IMG/VR virus record: IMGVR_UViG_3300010885_053937
Coordinates: 1-29,157 of that record
Strand: one strand, 5' to 3'
From: a virus
Length of the DNA: 29,157 bases
Shown here: one piece after another, positions 1-12,900 of the stretch
How positions within the stretch are numbered: the first letter of the stretch is position 1
Layout: the number at the start of each line of letters is the position of its first letter
Notes under the pieces: generated by a model
The model's database searches: none
What the model was told of the DNA's origin: nothing
What the model saw: the letters and a program-made list of their open reading frames with translations, nothing else
Program-made: the position numbers and the translations under genes

Positions 1-323
1 AATACCTTAAACCATACGTTGGTAACTAGGTCGACAATCACGAATGGTGCACAGCCCGCACCTGCAGCCAAAACTATCATAACAAAGCCAGCGTTCCTAC
101 CTATGCCACCAATGAACGTGGACACGACAAGAAACAAAGCACCAAGTGCCGCAAAGACCGTCATCATTGTGAAGCATGCAGATTCTAGGGCCCCGATTTT
201 AGCATTTTGTGCTGGGGTCAGGTCTAGTGACTCAAAGTAATCGTAGTCAGGTATGGGTGGTAGGTCTGTTGTAGCTACACATCCAGCTAACATAAATGCA
301 AATAATAAAATAAGCCTGTTCAT
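1..323 (-). CDS. Lipoprotein with two membrane segments (spanin-position protein), partial
   Basis: Reads off the left edge; 107 codons are visible and the C-terminus is missing. The start MNRLILLFAFMLAGC is a short lipoprotein signal peptide with an LAGC lipobox (Cys15 would be lipidated). A Pro/Asp/Tyr-rich stretch (residues 20-34) follows, then two hydrophobic segments at about 50-74 and 78-100 separated by a G-R-N turn. The ATG overlaps the stop of the upstream 93-aa gene (ATGA), suggesting translational coupling. It lies after the holin, where T7-like phages place the spanin gene, so a role in outer-membrane disruption during lysis is plausible. A classical unimolecular spanin has a long periplasmic region between lipid anchor and membrane segment; here the gap is only about 35 residues, so a different type of lysis lipoprotein or an accessory membrane protein is possible. 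Too short for automatic detection because it has no stop in the window. Confidence 0.7.
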   Translation of the reverse strand, partial: MNRLILLFAFMLAGCVATTDLPPIPDYDYFESLDLTPAQNAKIGALESACFTMMTVFAALGALFLVVSTFIGGIGRNAGFVMIVLAAGAGCAPFVIVDLVTNVWFKV

Positions 324-601
324 TCTATTCTTTTACCCCAATCCATTTGGTATGGCGGAGAAATTGGGTCCCAACTGGGCTTCATTCCGTCTGTCATTAT
401 TTTCTGAACTCTGGCGTGTGCTTTGTGAATGTCGGAACCACCATCTCTGAAACCCATCCAGTTTAAATAAGATTCAAAACCGTCTCCGCCCCATTCATCA
501 TCCATCCATGAGTCTTCGTCCTCAAAATTCATCGACCTGATATGATTAGCCATATCCAAATCTGAAAATTCCATATCCATATCTGAAAATCCGTCAGGCA
601 T
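320..601 (-). CDS. Highly acidic 93-aa protein of the lysis/packaging cassette, function unknown
   Basis: Not recognised. The first 43 residues hold 15 Asp/Glu and a single Arg, with a repeated D-x-D-M/D-M-E pattern and many Met. The second half (about 55-93) is mixed charge with Lys/Arg and Trp/Pro and ends in KRIE. The start overlaps the holin stop by 8 bases and the stop overlaps the lipoprotein start (ATGA), so it is translationally embedded in the lysis cassette. By position it matches T7 gene 18 (small terminase, 89 aa), between holin and spanin. I see no helix-turn-helix pattern that would confirm a small terminase. An acidic DNA-mimic role is another possibility. The overlaps and compact context make it likely to be a real gene; the function is open. 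Confidence 0.6.
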   Translation of the reverse strand: MPDGFSDMDMEFSDLDMANHIRSMNFEDEDSWMDDEWGGDGFESYLNWMGFRDGGSDIHKAHARVQKIMTDGMKPSWDPISPPYQMDWGKRIE

Positions 602-920
602 TGTCTATCTTCTTTCTAAATTTGTTTAAAATCATTTCAAAAACCTCTGGTGCGATTGCACCGGATACTGAAAAGATAACTGCTTTGTAAATTCCGTCAA
701 TCGGCTGACCCCATAATGCAAAATACGCCAACACCCCAATAATAGAACCGGCAATGGTTTTTCTAATCCAAACACTTATTGGGCTGTTTCTGTCGGTGAG
801 CAACATACGTGCTATTACACCGGCACCACCAAGCAAAGCTACAAGCCAACCTCCTTTGCGGAAGTCTTCCATGCTTTGTACGATGTTATTTAAATCATCT
901 GATGGTGGTTTCATCGTCAT
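594..920 (-). CDS. Putative holin (LydA / superfamily III-like)
   Basis: A 108-aa protein with three hydrophobic segments: about 25-41 (starting WLVALLGGAG), 55-71 (TIAGSIIGVLAYF) and 77-98. The N-terminus is short and polar and the C-terminus is basic (NKFRKKIDNA). Size, W-x-x-A-L-x-G-G pattern and charged tail resemble LydA-type phage holins, which oligomerise in the inner membrane to form holes at the time of lysis. It follows the giant gene directly and precedes the acidic protein and the lipoprotein, as the T7 gene 17.5 holin follows the tail and core genes. The start overlaps the giant gene's end by 26 bases. A second ATG two codons later could also serve as start; neither has a clear Shine-Dalgarno. 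No endolysin is seen in the window. Confidence 0.7.
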   Translation of the reverse strand: MTMKPPSDDLNNIVQSMEDFRKGGWLVALLGGAGVIARMLLTDRNSPISVWIRKTIAGSIIGVLAYFALWGQPIDGIYKAVIFSVSGAIAPEVFEMILNKFRKKIDNA

Positions 921-3900
921 CTTGATTACGTTTTAATGGAATTGGTTTATATCTAGTAAGCCATTTGTAGTCACCTACTGCTCGTTTAGCTTTAATATTT
1001 GGGTTTTTGAAGTCTCCAACTGACATTAGTGGGATGCCTTCAACAACCATTTTACGCATTTCAAACGTATGGGCTTCTGTTGGAAATCTTGGTCTAACAA
1101 TAAACGCTGGTGCAACGAATCCTGTTGTTTGAGCAATAGCCGCAGCAATTTCTTTTGCTGAAGATGTTTTTCTAACGCCCATAGCATACAATGCAGCAGG
1201 TAAATCTTGTCTAATTTCTGGAATATTTTGCGATGTACCATTTACAGCAGGTCCATAAAAACCACTATGTCTATTGGCACCTTGGTCATGTGTTGGTACA
1301 TTCGCAACCTGTACAGCTTGTGATTCTTTGGTATTAATATTGGGGTGTCTTTCTATAATGCCTTCTGTTTTTCTGTACAAATCAGCAGTGAGAGGGGTAT
1401 GACCAATGTTTCTCATCATACTATTGTAGGTATTAGAAATTGGGTCTACACCGGGCTCTCCAGATAAAATTTGTGTACCAAGATTATCAAGTGCACTTGT
1501 CATTCCGGTTGTTCTTCCGGTGCTAACATCTGTGTTATTCCATAAATGTGAGTTCATGAAATACATACCTGCACGTTTGTAAGTCCCAAGCCAGCTACTT
1601 ACTACAGGAACAGAACCTTCGTATTTTGATAATTGTGCTACCCTTTCTTTAACCATTCTTGGGTCTGTTAAATCGCCAACAAGAAGTTTTCCTGTTTTAG
1701 GGTCTAAAATATTAAATACACCATTCTTATGTTCAACAACAGGTCTTGTATACAAATCATGTTTAACTTTAGTTCTGGCTGCTTCACTTTGACCGCTTAA
1801 TACAATGTCTGCGGCCCAACTTGGAAGACCATAGTTTGAAGAGTATCCATTAAATCTTCCATACGGAACGGCTACAATAAGTGAAGTAGAACCTTTATGT
1901 ACCTTTTGAACTCTTGCTAAATCACTTTGACCAAAAGCATCAACAATTGCCGTATCCATATTTGGGTCATTTTTAGAACGCATGACAGCTCTTTTAACCA
2001 TTTCAAATGCACACTCTTTCATTTTAGCTTCGTGGTCTTTGTCAAAAACCAATAATTGATTAGCAATTTCATTAATTGCTAAATCAACATGGGTTTTTAA
2101 GCTGCCCATTTGTCCACCGTGAACAAATAAACCATCAGGTCTTATATCTGAATCTTTTAATTCACCACGCATTATTCTTCCAAGGAAATCGTGATTTGCT
2201 CCAATTTTTTGAGATTCATTAAGAGTATAAATAGCCGCTAAATCATTTACACCGGCATCTTGAATAAAGCCACCTCTGCCATTTCCAAGATTGTACATAA
2301 TTTTAATGTTACCGTTATTTCCGTATCTATTAATGTGGTATCTTCCATCAATATACGAAACGGCTTCTTGTCTTTCTTGAATTGCTTTCATAATTGAGAA
2401 AGCAGATTGAACGCCTCTGTAAGCACCTTCTTCGCCCAATGGAAGAACGTCTGGCATTGTTTTATTTTTTTGAGCTTGTTCTGTGATAATATCAACTTTC
2501 ATTTCTTTTTTGATATCTTCTAATTTTTGTACATTTAAATTTTGTTCTTCGATGAATTTTTTAGACTTATATGCGTTAATAATGGATGGGAATGTAACCT
2601 CTAGATATCTTCCAATAACCGTTCTTGAACTAAGCTTTGCAGCCGGTGGTGCTATTCTGGTGCCGCTCTCGCTTGCATCATTCATGTCTGTTGGTGCAGT
2701 AAGTGCAGAAAATAGAATGTGGTCACCGGTTGCTGCTTTACCCAAAATTTTATTCCAAGCTGGAATCATTGCATCTGGTCCATTTAAACCCATAGCAGCT
2801 TTGTACGAATCCATTAATTCATGTTTAGAAGAAGCCAAATACTCGTCTAAGCTCATGTTATGATTAGCGGCATTAATTTCCATCTGCAGTTTTAATGCTT
2901 CAATATAACTTAATCTTACTGTAGCCTTTGCGGAAGTTGGGTATGTTGCATCACCAATTCCGTGGGAAATTTTCTTATTCTCCATTAATTTCTTAACCAT
3001 TCCGGAGAATTTATCAGGATTACTGTATAAGTCATCCCAAGTGCGGCTAGTAATGCTTCTATCAAAACATTCTGTAATGTCTGAAAGCACAAACATTCTT
3101 GGTTTTGTTAAACCTTCCATTGTTGCTAATTCAGCTAAATTGCTTGCATTGTCATATCTTTGCTCTCCACCAACCCAACCATCAGACTGTTCGGAGATTT
3201 TTTCTATTCTCTTTTCGGGCATTATCATCTTACGTCCATCCATTTCTGCCATTGCTTTAAGGTCTGCAATTACTCTTCCAAGGAAAGCTCTTCCTTTTGG
3301 ATGCACTGCACCTGCTTCACCCCTATCCATTGATAGTAATTTAGTTTCAAGAATCTGGATAGCACGTTTACCGAGTGCATCAAAATCATAATTAACACCA
3401 AATAAAGACTCCTTAGTTTCAACGTCTGATATTATTCTTGGCATTGTTGCAGCCAGATTTTCATCAAACATTGATGCGGTTTTTAAGAACTTCAATGTTA
3501 ATAAACCTTGTGAGTCAGACCTAAATGACCTTGTTCCTCCATAATAATCATCGGAGTCCAATGGAATATCAATGTAAGGAATTTTTTCTCCAAATAATTG
3601 TTTAACTAGATTTTTTTGAGGATTAGAACCAAAATAAGTTCCTGTATCGTCGCTTAAATAACCCTCGGACAATTCTTTATAAAGCCAATTAGCGTATAAA
3701 TGATTATCATTAATGTAAAAATCTTCAATTTCAGCAGGTAAACCAAACCTGTCTTGTACTTCTTTAGGTATTTTAACTTTTCTACCTGTTTTTACAAGCA
3801 AGCCCTGCAAGAGCTCTTTTGGTGCAGTGGCGGTATTCATTTTCCAAGTTTCACCAGAAGTAATGTTTTCATAGCTTTTTAATAAAGCATATTTAGTAGC

Positions 3901-6900
3901 TACGTGTGCTTGTTGCATTCTTGCCTTCATTATTGATGCACCCAAAATTGCGTCGTTCCACATTCCCGGTTTATTTAGAACTCTTGTTTCTCTTATTAAA
4001 TCTTGGCGTTTATTTTTAGCAGCTTCAATTGCTGTTGTTAATCTTGAAAACTCAGGAAGTCTTTGGAATTGTACTGCTTCTTCTTGAGTTGATGGAAGAA
4101 CCTGCGAAGTCTCTATTTTTCCAAATTCCATTTTTTGATATTTGTCTGATTGTGTTTCTTCTAATATCAATGTTGGAACAATTTCCTGTTCTGCTAAACT
4201 TTTACTAAAAGCATCAGATAATGCCAATGGTCCATCACCAATGCTACTCACAAGAGTGCTTACACCGGACGTAAATCTAAGGTGACCAATTTCCCAAATA
4301 CCTGACCTCATCCATCTAAAGTGTTGGTGATTTGATGTTATATCTCGTAGCCTATCTTTTGCGTTAAAACTCTTTTTGACACTTTTAACGTTATTTGCAG
4401 ATTCAATCATCTTATTAAGTTTGTCCTTTTCAACAGGGTCAGTTGTTTCTTTTAATTTAGCTTTTAAATTCTTAACAAAATTATCAATTTTTTGAATTTC
4501 TACTGAGTCTTGGAATCCACCATGTAAAATGACTACATTTGGGTCACCATAACCAGAACTATATCCTCTGAATACTGTTGTATTAGTTACACCATATCCA
4601 TATGCACCAACTAGTTGAGCTTCTCCGGCTTCTCTTGATGGAGGAATTGGAAGCGTGTGGCCATCCTGACCAATAACAGGTTCTATTGCATTATCTGTTC
4701 TTGTATGATTGAAATTGTCTGTGGTTAATTCAAATTCTTTTAAATCAATTCCTATCGAATTTGCCAAATTAGACAGTGTAACGTCGGAATAGGACTTGGA
4801 TAAATTATTTCTGAATAACCAAAACGCACCAGCAGTAATATCAGGGATTCCAGATTCTCCATTTGGGTCCCATTTTAATCCTGCAATTATTTTTCCTACT
4901 GGTTCATTTTTATTCTCAAACAATTTAGCAGTTTTTTCAAAACCATATATTTGACCCAAAGAGGTAATCATGGTGTTCCTGATGTTATCTAATATCGTAG
5001 AGTAAACCTGCTTTGCTAAAGGGTTTTGTTCTGCATCAATTTTAGAAATTAAAGAAGATTCAATTTCACCAATTGCTTGAGAATGCTCTGAAACAACCCT
5101 GTTAATTGCTGCTTGTGGGTCTGTAATTCTTCTTGGAATTCTTGCTTCAGTATTTGTCTGACGAATGTCTCCCCTATCAATTGTTTGATAGAATGTTGGA
5201 TACATGGCTGCAGCAAACTGTGCAAATTCATTTCTGCTTAATTTATGGTCTTTTAAATTATGCAACATTGAAGCAACACCGGTAGCTCTCATTTCGCCTT
5301 TACTTACACCATTGGCTTTTAAAATTCTAAACCAGTCATTACCGGTGTATGCTTCAACAGATTTGTCTCTGCTTAATGCACCAAGTGTAATCGCCTTCAT
5401 TAATGTAGATGAAAAACTAAATGGAGAGCCGGTAATACCAAAGCTACTTCTTGCTCTTACAAGTCTTTCAAGTTCTGCTGCACTCTCAAGACCATCAGTC
5501 GATAGCATTATGCTGCGTTTAACTTCTGGTGCTTTAGCAGTAATTACATCCTGTGCTTTAAGCATTTTTGCCAATTCAACAGCTTGCTTCTTGGGGTATA
5601 TACCATCTAAGTTACCAACTTTATACAGTGTTTTGCTAATGGTTGTTCTAGCGTTACCTTCTGTATCCGGTACTAGTGAAACCACAGGAGTAATATCAAC
5701 ATTAACTGCTGATTCCCCCTTGGCTTCTGGTAAAGAAAGTTTTTCAACCCTATACCCATTATCACCAAAAAGCACATTTGGAATGCCGGCAATTCCACCT
5801 TGGTTCTGAACCGAAGTTGAATATGTATCTGCCTCTGCTCTGGTTTTAAATGTTTTAGCCTTTCTTCCCATTTCTGGAGTTCCATCGGCATTCATTCCTG
5901 TAATTGAATCATGACTTACAATAAATCCTGATTTGTCGCTCTTTTCAAAAACATCTAAATTTAAAGTTTTACCAGCATCCCAAGCATATTTTAGCAAATC
6001 ATTTCTTCCGGGGAACATGAGCTTAATGGCTTCTGACCTGTCTCCATTTAATTTTAACTTTCTTTCTGCAGATGGAACCGAGTATCCTCTTGGCTCTAAT
6101 ACGGCCCTAGATGACATTTCGTCAACGTGTGCAGCAAAATCTGGATTTGTTGATGCAAGTTTTCTTAAGACTGCTTGATTATACGCAATTGTTTTTCCGC
6201 TATTATCAGTGTTTTCCAGTTCTGGATTCAATCCCATTGAAGGTTTTGATTCTCTTGGTAGCTCTCTCTTTTTCCATGCCGCAATGTTTGTTTTATACAT
6301 TGAGCGGAAGTTTGATGATTCTTGATGTGTAAATCTATTAAAACCAATTGAATGAATTGTAGAGTTAAAACCCATCTCATCACCGGTCTGGTCGGCAGGG
6401 TTTAATTCATGGGCAATTGAGTGTAGTGCTATGATAACAGCATTAACATCTTCTTTGGTGCAATCTTTTGGAAGTACGTGTGTAAAATAACTGAATGTAT
6501 GGTTATTGTGCTGACTCATTGCATCCATCAAGAATTGATGATGGTATGGTCTATAGGCATCTTTATCTGTAAAATCAGTCATTGATTCTGGTGTTAGCCC
6601 AAACATTACAGGTTCGTCGGGGTTTAATAATGCCGCTAAATCATCTCTTCCTGGCCCTATTTCTGCCACGCCTTCATCTGTGTGATATTTAATTTGTGCA
6701 GAAAGTGGGTCACCCTCTGGAACATTGCCTGACAGTGCTCTAAATGCTTTTGCTTGTTGATTAGTTATTTGTTGGTCAAAATGAATAGAACCATTTAACA
6801 ATCTTGCTGTATCTGGATGACCTGTTCTGTTTGTCATTAAACTTAATCTTTTAGACATCCATAGCATTCTAGCTGACGATTGTGGTATTAATGTTCCAGA

Positions 6901-9900
6901 TGCAGTATCAAATCCAAGTCCTGTTTTAAATGGAATGCCCATTTGCTGTTCTCTGTTAATCATTTTAAACAACTGATTTAAATCAATTGTTGGTGTGTAG
7001 TTAATCATTAACCTTCCGTCTTCCAATCTTGTCCAACTTAGTCCTGACCTTGGTAAATCGTTTCTACCAACAATATCGGAAGTCTGTGTTGTCATTCCAA
7101 TTAGAGCTGTAGCAACGTGATTATTTCTCAAGTAATCAATCTTTCCAACTTCTGTAAGTCCCGGGAACAATGTTGGTACGCTTACAGAAATAGGGTATCT
7201 TGCAGCAATTGAAGAAATTTCCGTGGCACCATATTGTCTAGCTGATAAAGCTAACTGATGTCTAATAATGTCATCTCTAAGTGATTTACCAATGTTAGTT
7301 TTAACAATTGGAAGTCTTACTTTTACCCTGTCAGAACCAGAAGCACTGGTATGAAGAAGTTCACCATTGTCTTCAGTCATACCCATCTTGCTACTTCCGT
7401 CGCTTATTGTAATATTTTCTGAGTAATCAATGTTTCCCGGAATTTCAGTAGACCTATTTATCTTACTAGCATTGTAAAAATATTCGTTTAATGTAATTGG
7501 GTCCGTTGACTCAACTCCACCGTGCAGAACGCTGTCACTTGCTGCCGGTAAACTTGATGTTGGGTCTTCATTTGAAAATGCTTTTCTAAGGGGCACACCT
7601 TCACTTGGTAAGTTTCCAAGGTGCATAGAATTTAAATCAATAGTAGATGACTGCGAAAATCCATGTATTTCATTTGTGTATCTATCATGTTCAAGCGTAG
7701 TACTAAATCTTAAAAACGGACCGTTATTAATAACATCATTTAGATAAGTTCCCCTCCTTGATGCTAAATCAGCAGCATTGTCCTCAATTCTGAAATCATG
7801 GTTGCTATAAATTGAATGCCTTGTTCTTCCGATGATTGACTGCTTATGCCTTCTATCAAGGAATGAATATGGTGTCTCCATATTAGGCACCATTATTTCA
7901 TTATGTGCTTCGTGTGCTGCAAAATATCCATGCCAAAACTCAGGACTGTCTACAAGTTGAGCCATAATTGTATGAATCTCTTTATGTTCAACTACTCCAA
8001 GATTTGCTCTTTCACCTTCTTTAATTGTAGCAACCTTAGTGTGTAACGAATTTGAAACAGAGTAATCAACTGCATCCTGAAGGCTTAATCCATTTGGAAT
8101 GTTGTAATCAGGGTGTATAGGGTGTCTTACGGTTCCCTTAAATGCAGCAGGATTTTCTTGTTGTTTCTTAATTAATTTTAGCGAATTAATTACACCAAGA
8201 GAAGTAAGTACGTTCAATGAGTTGTTTGTAGAGCTTAATTCAGAAACAATGAAAGCTTTAGTTTTTTGAGGAAGCTGATTTATAAAATCATTAATTAAAG
8301 CAAGATTATCAGGTGAAAGTTGTGAAAATGGTACACTAAATTCTCCGGCAAGACCGGCAATTTCTGCTTGTCTGTAAGCAGCCGTGTCGATTCCGGGAAG
8401 TGTTCCATAAACAACGTTAGTTTTATCTGTAAATACAGAATTTCTAACCAATAAGTGCCTTAATACTACAGACGAGGCTACGCCAAGAGATTGGTGTTGT
8501 ACGCTTAAGTTTAAGTTTTGGCTCATTTCACCGCCTAAAAATTCTACGCCATTAAAGTTTGTACCTAGTCCAGACCAGTTTGCTGTATTATTTAAATAAC
8601 CGGTCTTATCCTGCATTGCATCTAAACTCTTATTAGTAACCATATCAGTTATAAGCTTTGAGTATTGGATTCCTTTATTTCTACCAAGTCTTACAGCATG
8701 CCCAAGCAAACCAATTTCAACAATAGATTTTCCGCTAGCAATTGTCATGTTCTTTGGTAAATCAAACCTAGAACTTGCACCGTTATCAGAGGAAATTTGT
8801 GTTAATAAATTAAATAAAGGCAGGTGTCTTTCTGTTGGTGTTACAGAAGCTAATCTTTTATCATTAGTGTTTCCGTCAGATTCCCAATAATCATGGTTTG
8901 CGAACATCATGAGTCTTAATTGACCGTCAAATAATAAACTAGCGTCAGCCTGTTTCTTTCTAATGGACAATGGAATACCAGAGCCAAATCCGCTTCTTAT
9001 TTCTAATGAATCTTTATCTTCTAAGCTACAAAAAATATGGTCTAAATCAAATATGGTTTTTCCACCAATTTGATAAGTTTGTACACCGTATTGTGGTGCA
9101 AATGCTATGTGCTCCTGTCTGCTGCCACCAACAACATTTTTTCTAAGATATACTCCACTGCTTGGTGAATTATCACGCACTACATCGTGTAAAAATCTTT
9201 GATTACCAAGAGCAAAAAGGTTTTTTAGTATTCCAGCCATTTGTTGTTCGTAATTATCATTAACAACACTTCTCTTTAAAGATTCTATTTGTTCTCTTTG
9301 CTTTTGTAATCTTACACTTGCCTCTTCTGGTGTTAAATTAAATTTTGCCATGTATTTTTGAGGGTCTGTTTCGTGTAAACGTACATAGCCCTCTAAATCT
9401 TCAATATGCATCATTGCTTCACCAATCTTATCTTGGTAACCGCTAAATAGATTCATTGCACATTCATGCAATGTTTCGTATTTTGCTAATGACGAATTTA
9501 CAGAATCAAGATTTCTGAAGTAATAATTAAACCGAGAACCAAGCTTTCCGCCGCTTTGTGAAAATTGCGGACCAACAGATTCAGCACTGGGTCCAAACGG
9601 AACAACATCACCCTGTGGGTGGATTCTTGTTCCAAACCAAGATGTGTTAATACTAGCTACTTCATTAAAATCAAACGGTGTTCCAAACCATGCAGCTCCA
9701 ATCATTGGAACCGGTGTATGGAATCCAAATGCACCATATTCAGAACCCTTTACGGTAAGGCCTTCATACGTACCGCCAACACCTTGAATTGTATTAGTTA
9801 ATCCTCTTCTCTTAATGACATTTGTTGTCAAGCTGCTAGGTACTGTGTTGCCCTCACGACCAGTATTAAAATTGCCAAAGAAAGGTCCTTTTGGTTTTCC

Positions 9901-12900
9901 TCCGCTTTGAAGAAATTGATTTGGTTGTATTACTAATGCATCCGTAACCATTTTATCAAACAGACCAACTATAAACGCATTGTAAGCATCATCTGACATT
10001 GCATTTGCTTCTCTTTGCTTTTTAACGTCCTTTAACATTTCTTGCACTACAGGTTCAATTAACAAAAGCTTTCTTTGAATTCTTTCGTTTAATTTATGAG
10101 CCAAGCTAGATATTGAGCCATTATTATCATTATCTAAATAACGTTTCTGTAAATTTTTGTAAGATTCAGAATTCAGATGTTTATTAATAATTTTTTCATA
10201 AACGTCGTCAGGAACCCAATCTGGTTTTATAAACTCAAATTTAAGGTCCTTTCCGTTTAAGCTATAAACCCCAAAATCAATACTTGTTGTATATGTTCTG
10301 TAAAATTGTTCTAAACCAAGTCTTCCAGTAACTTGTGGGAAAACTGTATCTTTTGCGGCTGCAATGATTCTTTCTCTTGGATATTTTTCAAAATCGGAAA
10401 TATCAAGTGCTTTTCTAGATGGAAGTGTTCCCATTTCACCGCCACTAACATTTGAGATGTCTAAACTATTATGATAGTACATAATAAGGTTAGCTAAATC
10501 TGCCTTGGTAACGTATCCATCTCCAATAGCCATGGAAATTTGTTCTACACCGGAAAGCTGAAATGCCTCAGGAGTATGAGAAAATCCACTTTTATTTAAT
10601 GTCTCAATTATGTTAGTTCCCTTAATCATAGGCGGGAATCTGTCGTTAAGAACATTGTCAACAACACTGTTACCAACAGATAGACCATGCTCTGCTTCAA
10701 TGGTGGCATTACTTAAGGCTAAAATATCGTCGATGGTATACGTTGCCTGTAATCCCTCTGTGCTTCCTCTAATTACTCCGTACTGACCAAAAGCGTATGA
10801 GAAACCAACAGGTGAACCGGTATCGTGAGTTTCATCATAAATTCCAGCTTTTTCAGCTTCTTTTTGTGTTTGGTAAAACTTATCGAAATCACCTCTTACT
10901 GTGTATGTTTTCTTTGTAAGAACTAATTTACCATCTTTATCAACTTCCCATCCATTTTGAGTAATCAAAAATCTTCCTAGTTTTTGAAACTCGCTGCTGC
11001 CTTTGAGTGCAATGTAGCTCACCAAAGACAATTTACCAAGCTTCTTGGTTACGTCAGATGCATCTTCACCGCCTTTTAAATCGCCAACTGAGAATAGCTG
11101 ACTGCCATTAAAATTTTCAACTTGGATTATATTGGATGAATTTGATATTCTTTTAACCAGTTCCAACGTGCTTCCTTCTTCTGGAACATCCTGTCTTGGT
11201 TGTTCAAATAACTGTTTTCTATTTAATGTTCTTCTTTTTTCAGTTACTCTTGCTTGAATTTCTGTTGGGCTTGTAAAGTAATTTGCTTTTGCAAATGCAT
11301 CTACTGCTCTTCTGAGAGATACAATTTTGTAAACATTTGGTTGGTCTATTCCAAAATTTTGTGGGTCTAGTGCTGAATGAAGCTCAAGTGCATGTCCTGC
11401 TGCATGGAAATCGTCATGCATGGGTAGAAGCCTCAATTGAACTTCTGGGTCACCCTGTGTGCTCATTAGCAAGTTTTCAAAACTTTCATAAACTAAATTT
11501 GCATCAGTTGGACTGTTAATTGTATCAACTTTGTTAATTAATTCTAAAGACTTATTAGCTAAATCAGGTGAAACTAGTCCTGCATCTGCAAGTTCGCACA
11601 AGGCACCGGATAATCTTCCAATGTACGTTTTAAATAATGGTTTAACGTGTGCATTTAAATTTTTATAAACCGGAGAATTGTTAATCTCCTGAATAAAGCC
11701 CTGAATTACTTGATGTGGGTCATAATCGCTTTCAATTTTCTTTAAATCAAGGTCTGCATCTTTTGCACCAAGATACCTCAAGAAATTCTTCCTAAGCATA
11801 GCCCTTTCTTTTGGTCCGTTGAACGTATAATTTTTTTGATGGTCGAACTTATACTGAAGAATATGTTGAACTTCATGCAACATCATGCTCGTTGCTGGGT
11901 TTTGTTTAATAAATTCGTTTCTGTATAGGTAACTTGGGTATGCCAGCTCTCCTGAATTTATTAAATTTCTGATACCAAATTCAATATGGTACATTGGTTC
12001 CCAAGAAACACCGTCATACGATTGAACAGCCGAAGCACCAAGCCTATCAACAAATTTTACAGGAATATCCTTCATTTCCGGGAAATGTTTATAAAGCTCT
12101 TCATGGTCAAATATATCACCAAGTGTAACATCTTTTGGGCCTACATATTTACCGGATGACGGTTTGTTGCCGTATTGATTCATGTAATCGTCAAACGCTT
12201 TTTGTGGTTCGTCTAATTTGATAAACGGAGTAAGCTCTAACCTTCCTTGATTTTTTGAAGTGAATGTAGCGTTGTTATCAGGAAGTTCAAAAAGAACATA
12301 TTTAGTGTTATTTTGTCCATTACCAACAACACGAACAAGACCTGTTGCTTCCATTCTCTTAACAAAACTTTCCTCTGATTCATTGATTGGTCTTTCAAAA
12401 CCAACAACAGATTGCATTGCACTTTGGGTTCCAAGTTCTCCGTATGGCGTTGCTTTGTTTGCGTATTTACTTAATTCCTTTAATGCCTCTGGGTCATGTT
12501 TAAAGTTTGGATTTTCATTTGCAGAATTAATTAAATCGTAAATTTTAGCTGGTTCTTTTTTGCTTCCAATACCTACAAGATTGAAAAATGAATTGTTAAA
12601 TTGAGATTTTTGGAAACGATTATTTACGTCTGCAAAATTGGTAATGTTTAATTTTTTTGCTAATGGTGGAATGTCATTCACACCATACAAAATTAAATTA
12701 GATTCTAATAAATTTATTGATGCAATAGCAGCACGATATGCTTGTGAGTTTCTTTGTTTAATTGCTACACGCTCAATAGTTCTCAAATACTTTATTTGAG
12801 TTTGCACACTGGAACCATCAAGTTTTGCAGCATCCCTAATCGCCATAAACGATGCGTCTTTTGATAAATCTAATTCGGGAGAATAATGATTTAATAAAAT

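Noticed and set aside
2483-3391. Plus-strand open frames of 116-126 codons
   Set aside because: They mirror the codon pattern of the opposite giant frame and have no domain features; treated as shadows.
5204-5809. A 201-codon open frame on the plus strand inside the giant gene
   Set aside because: It lies antisense to the well-supported giant frame and its product has no recognisable domain; no start signal or independent context supports it.
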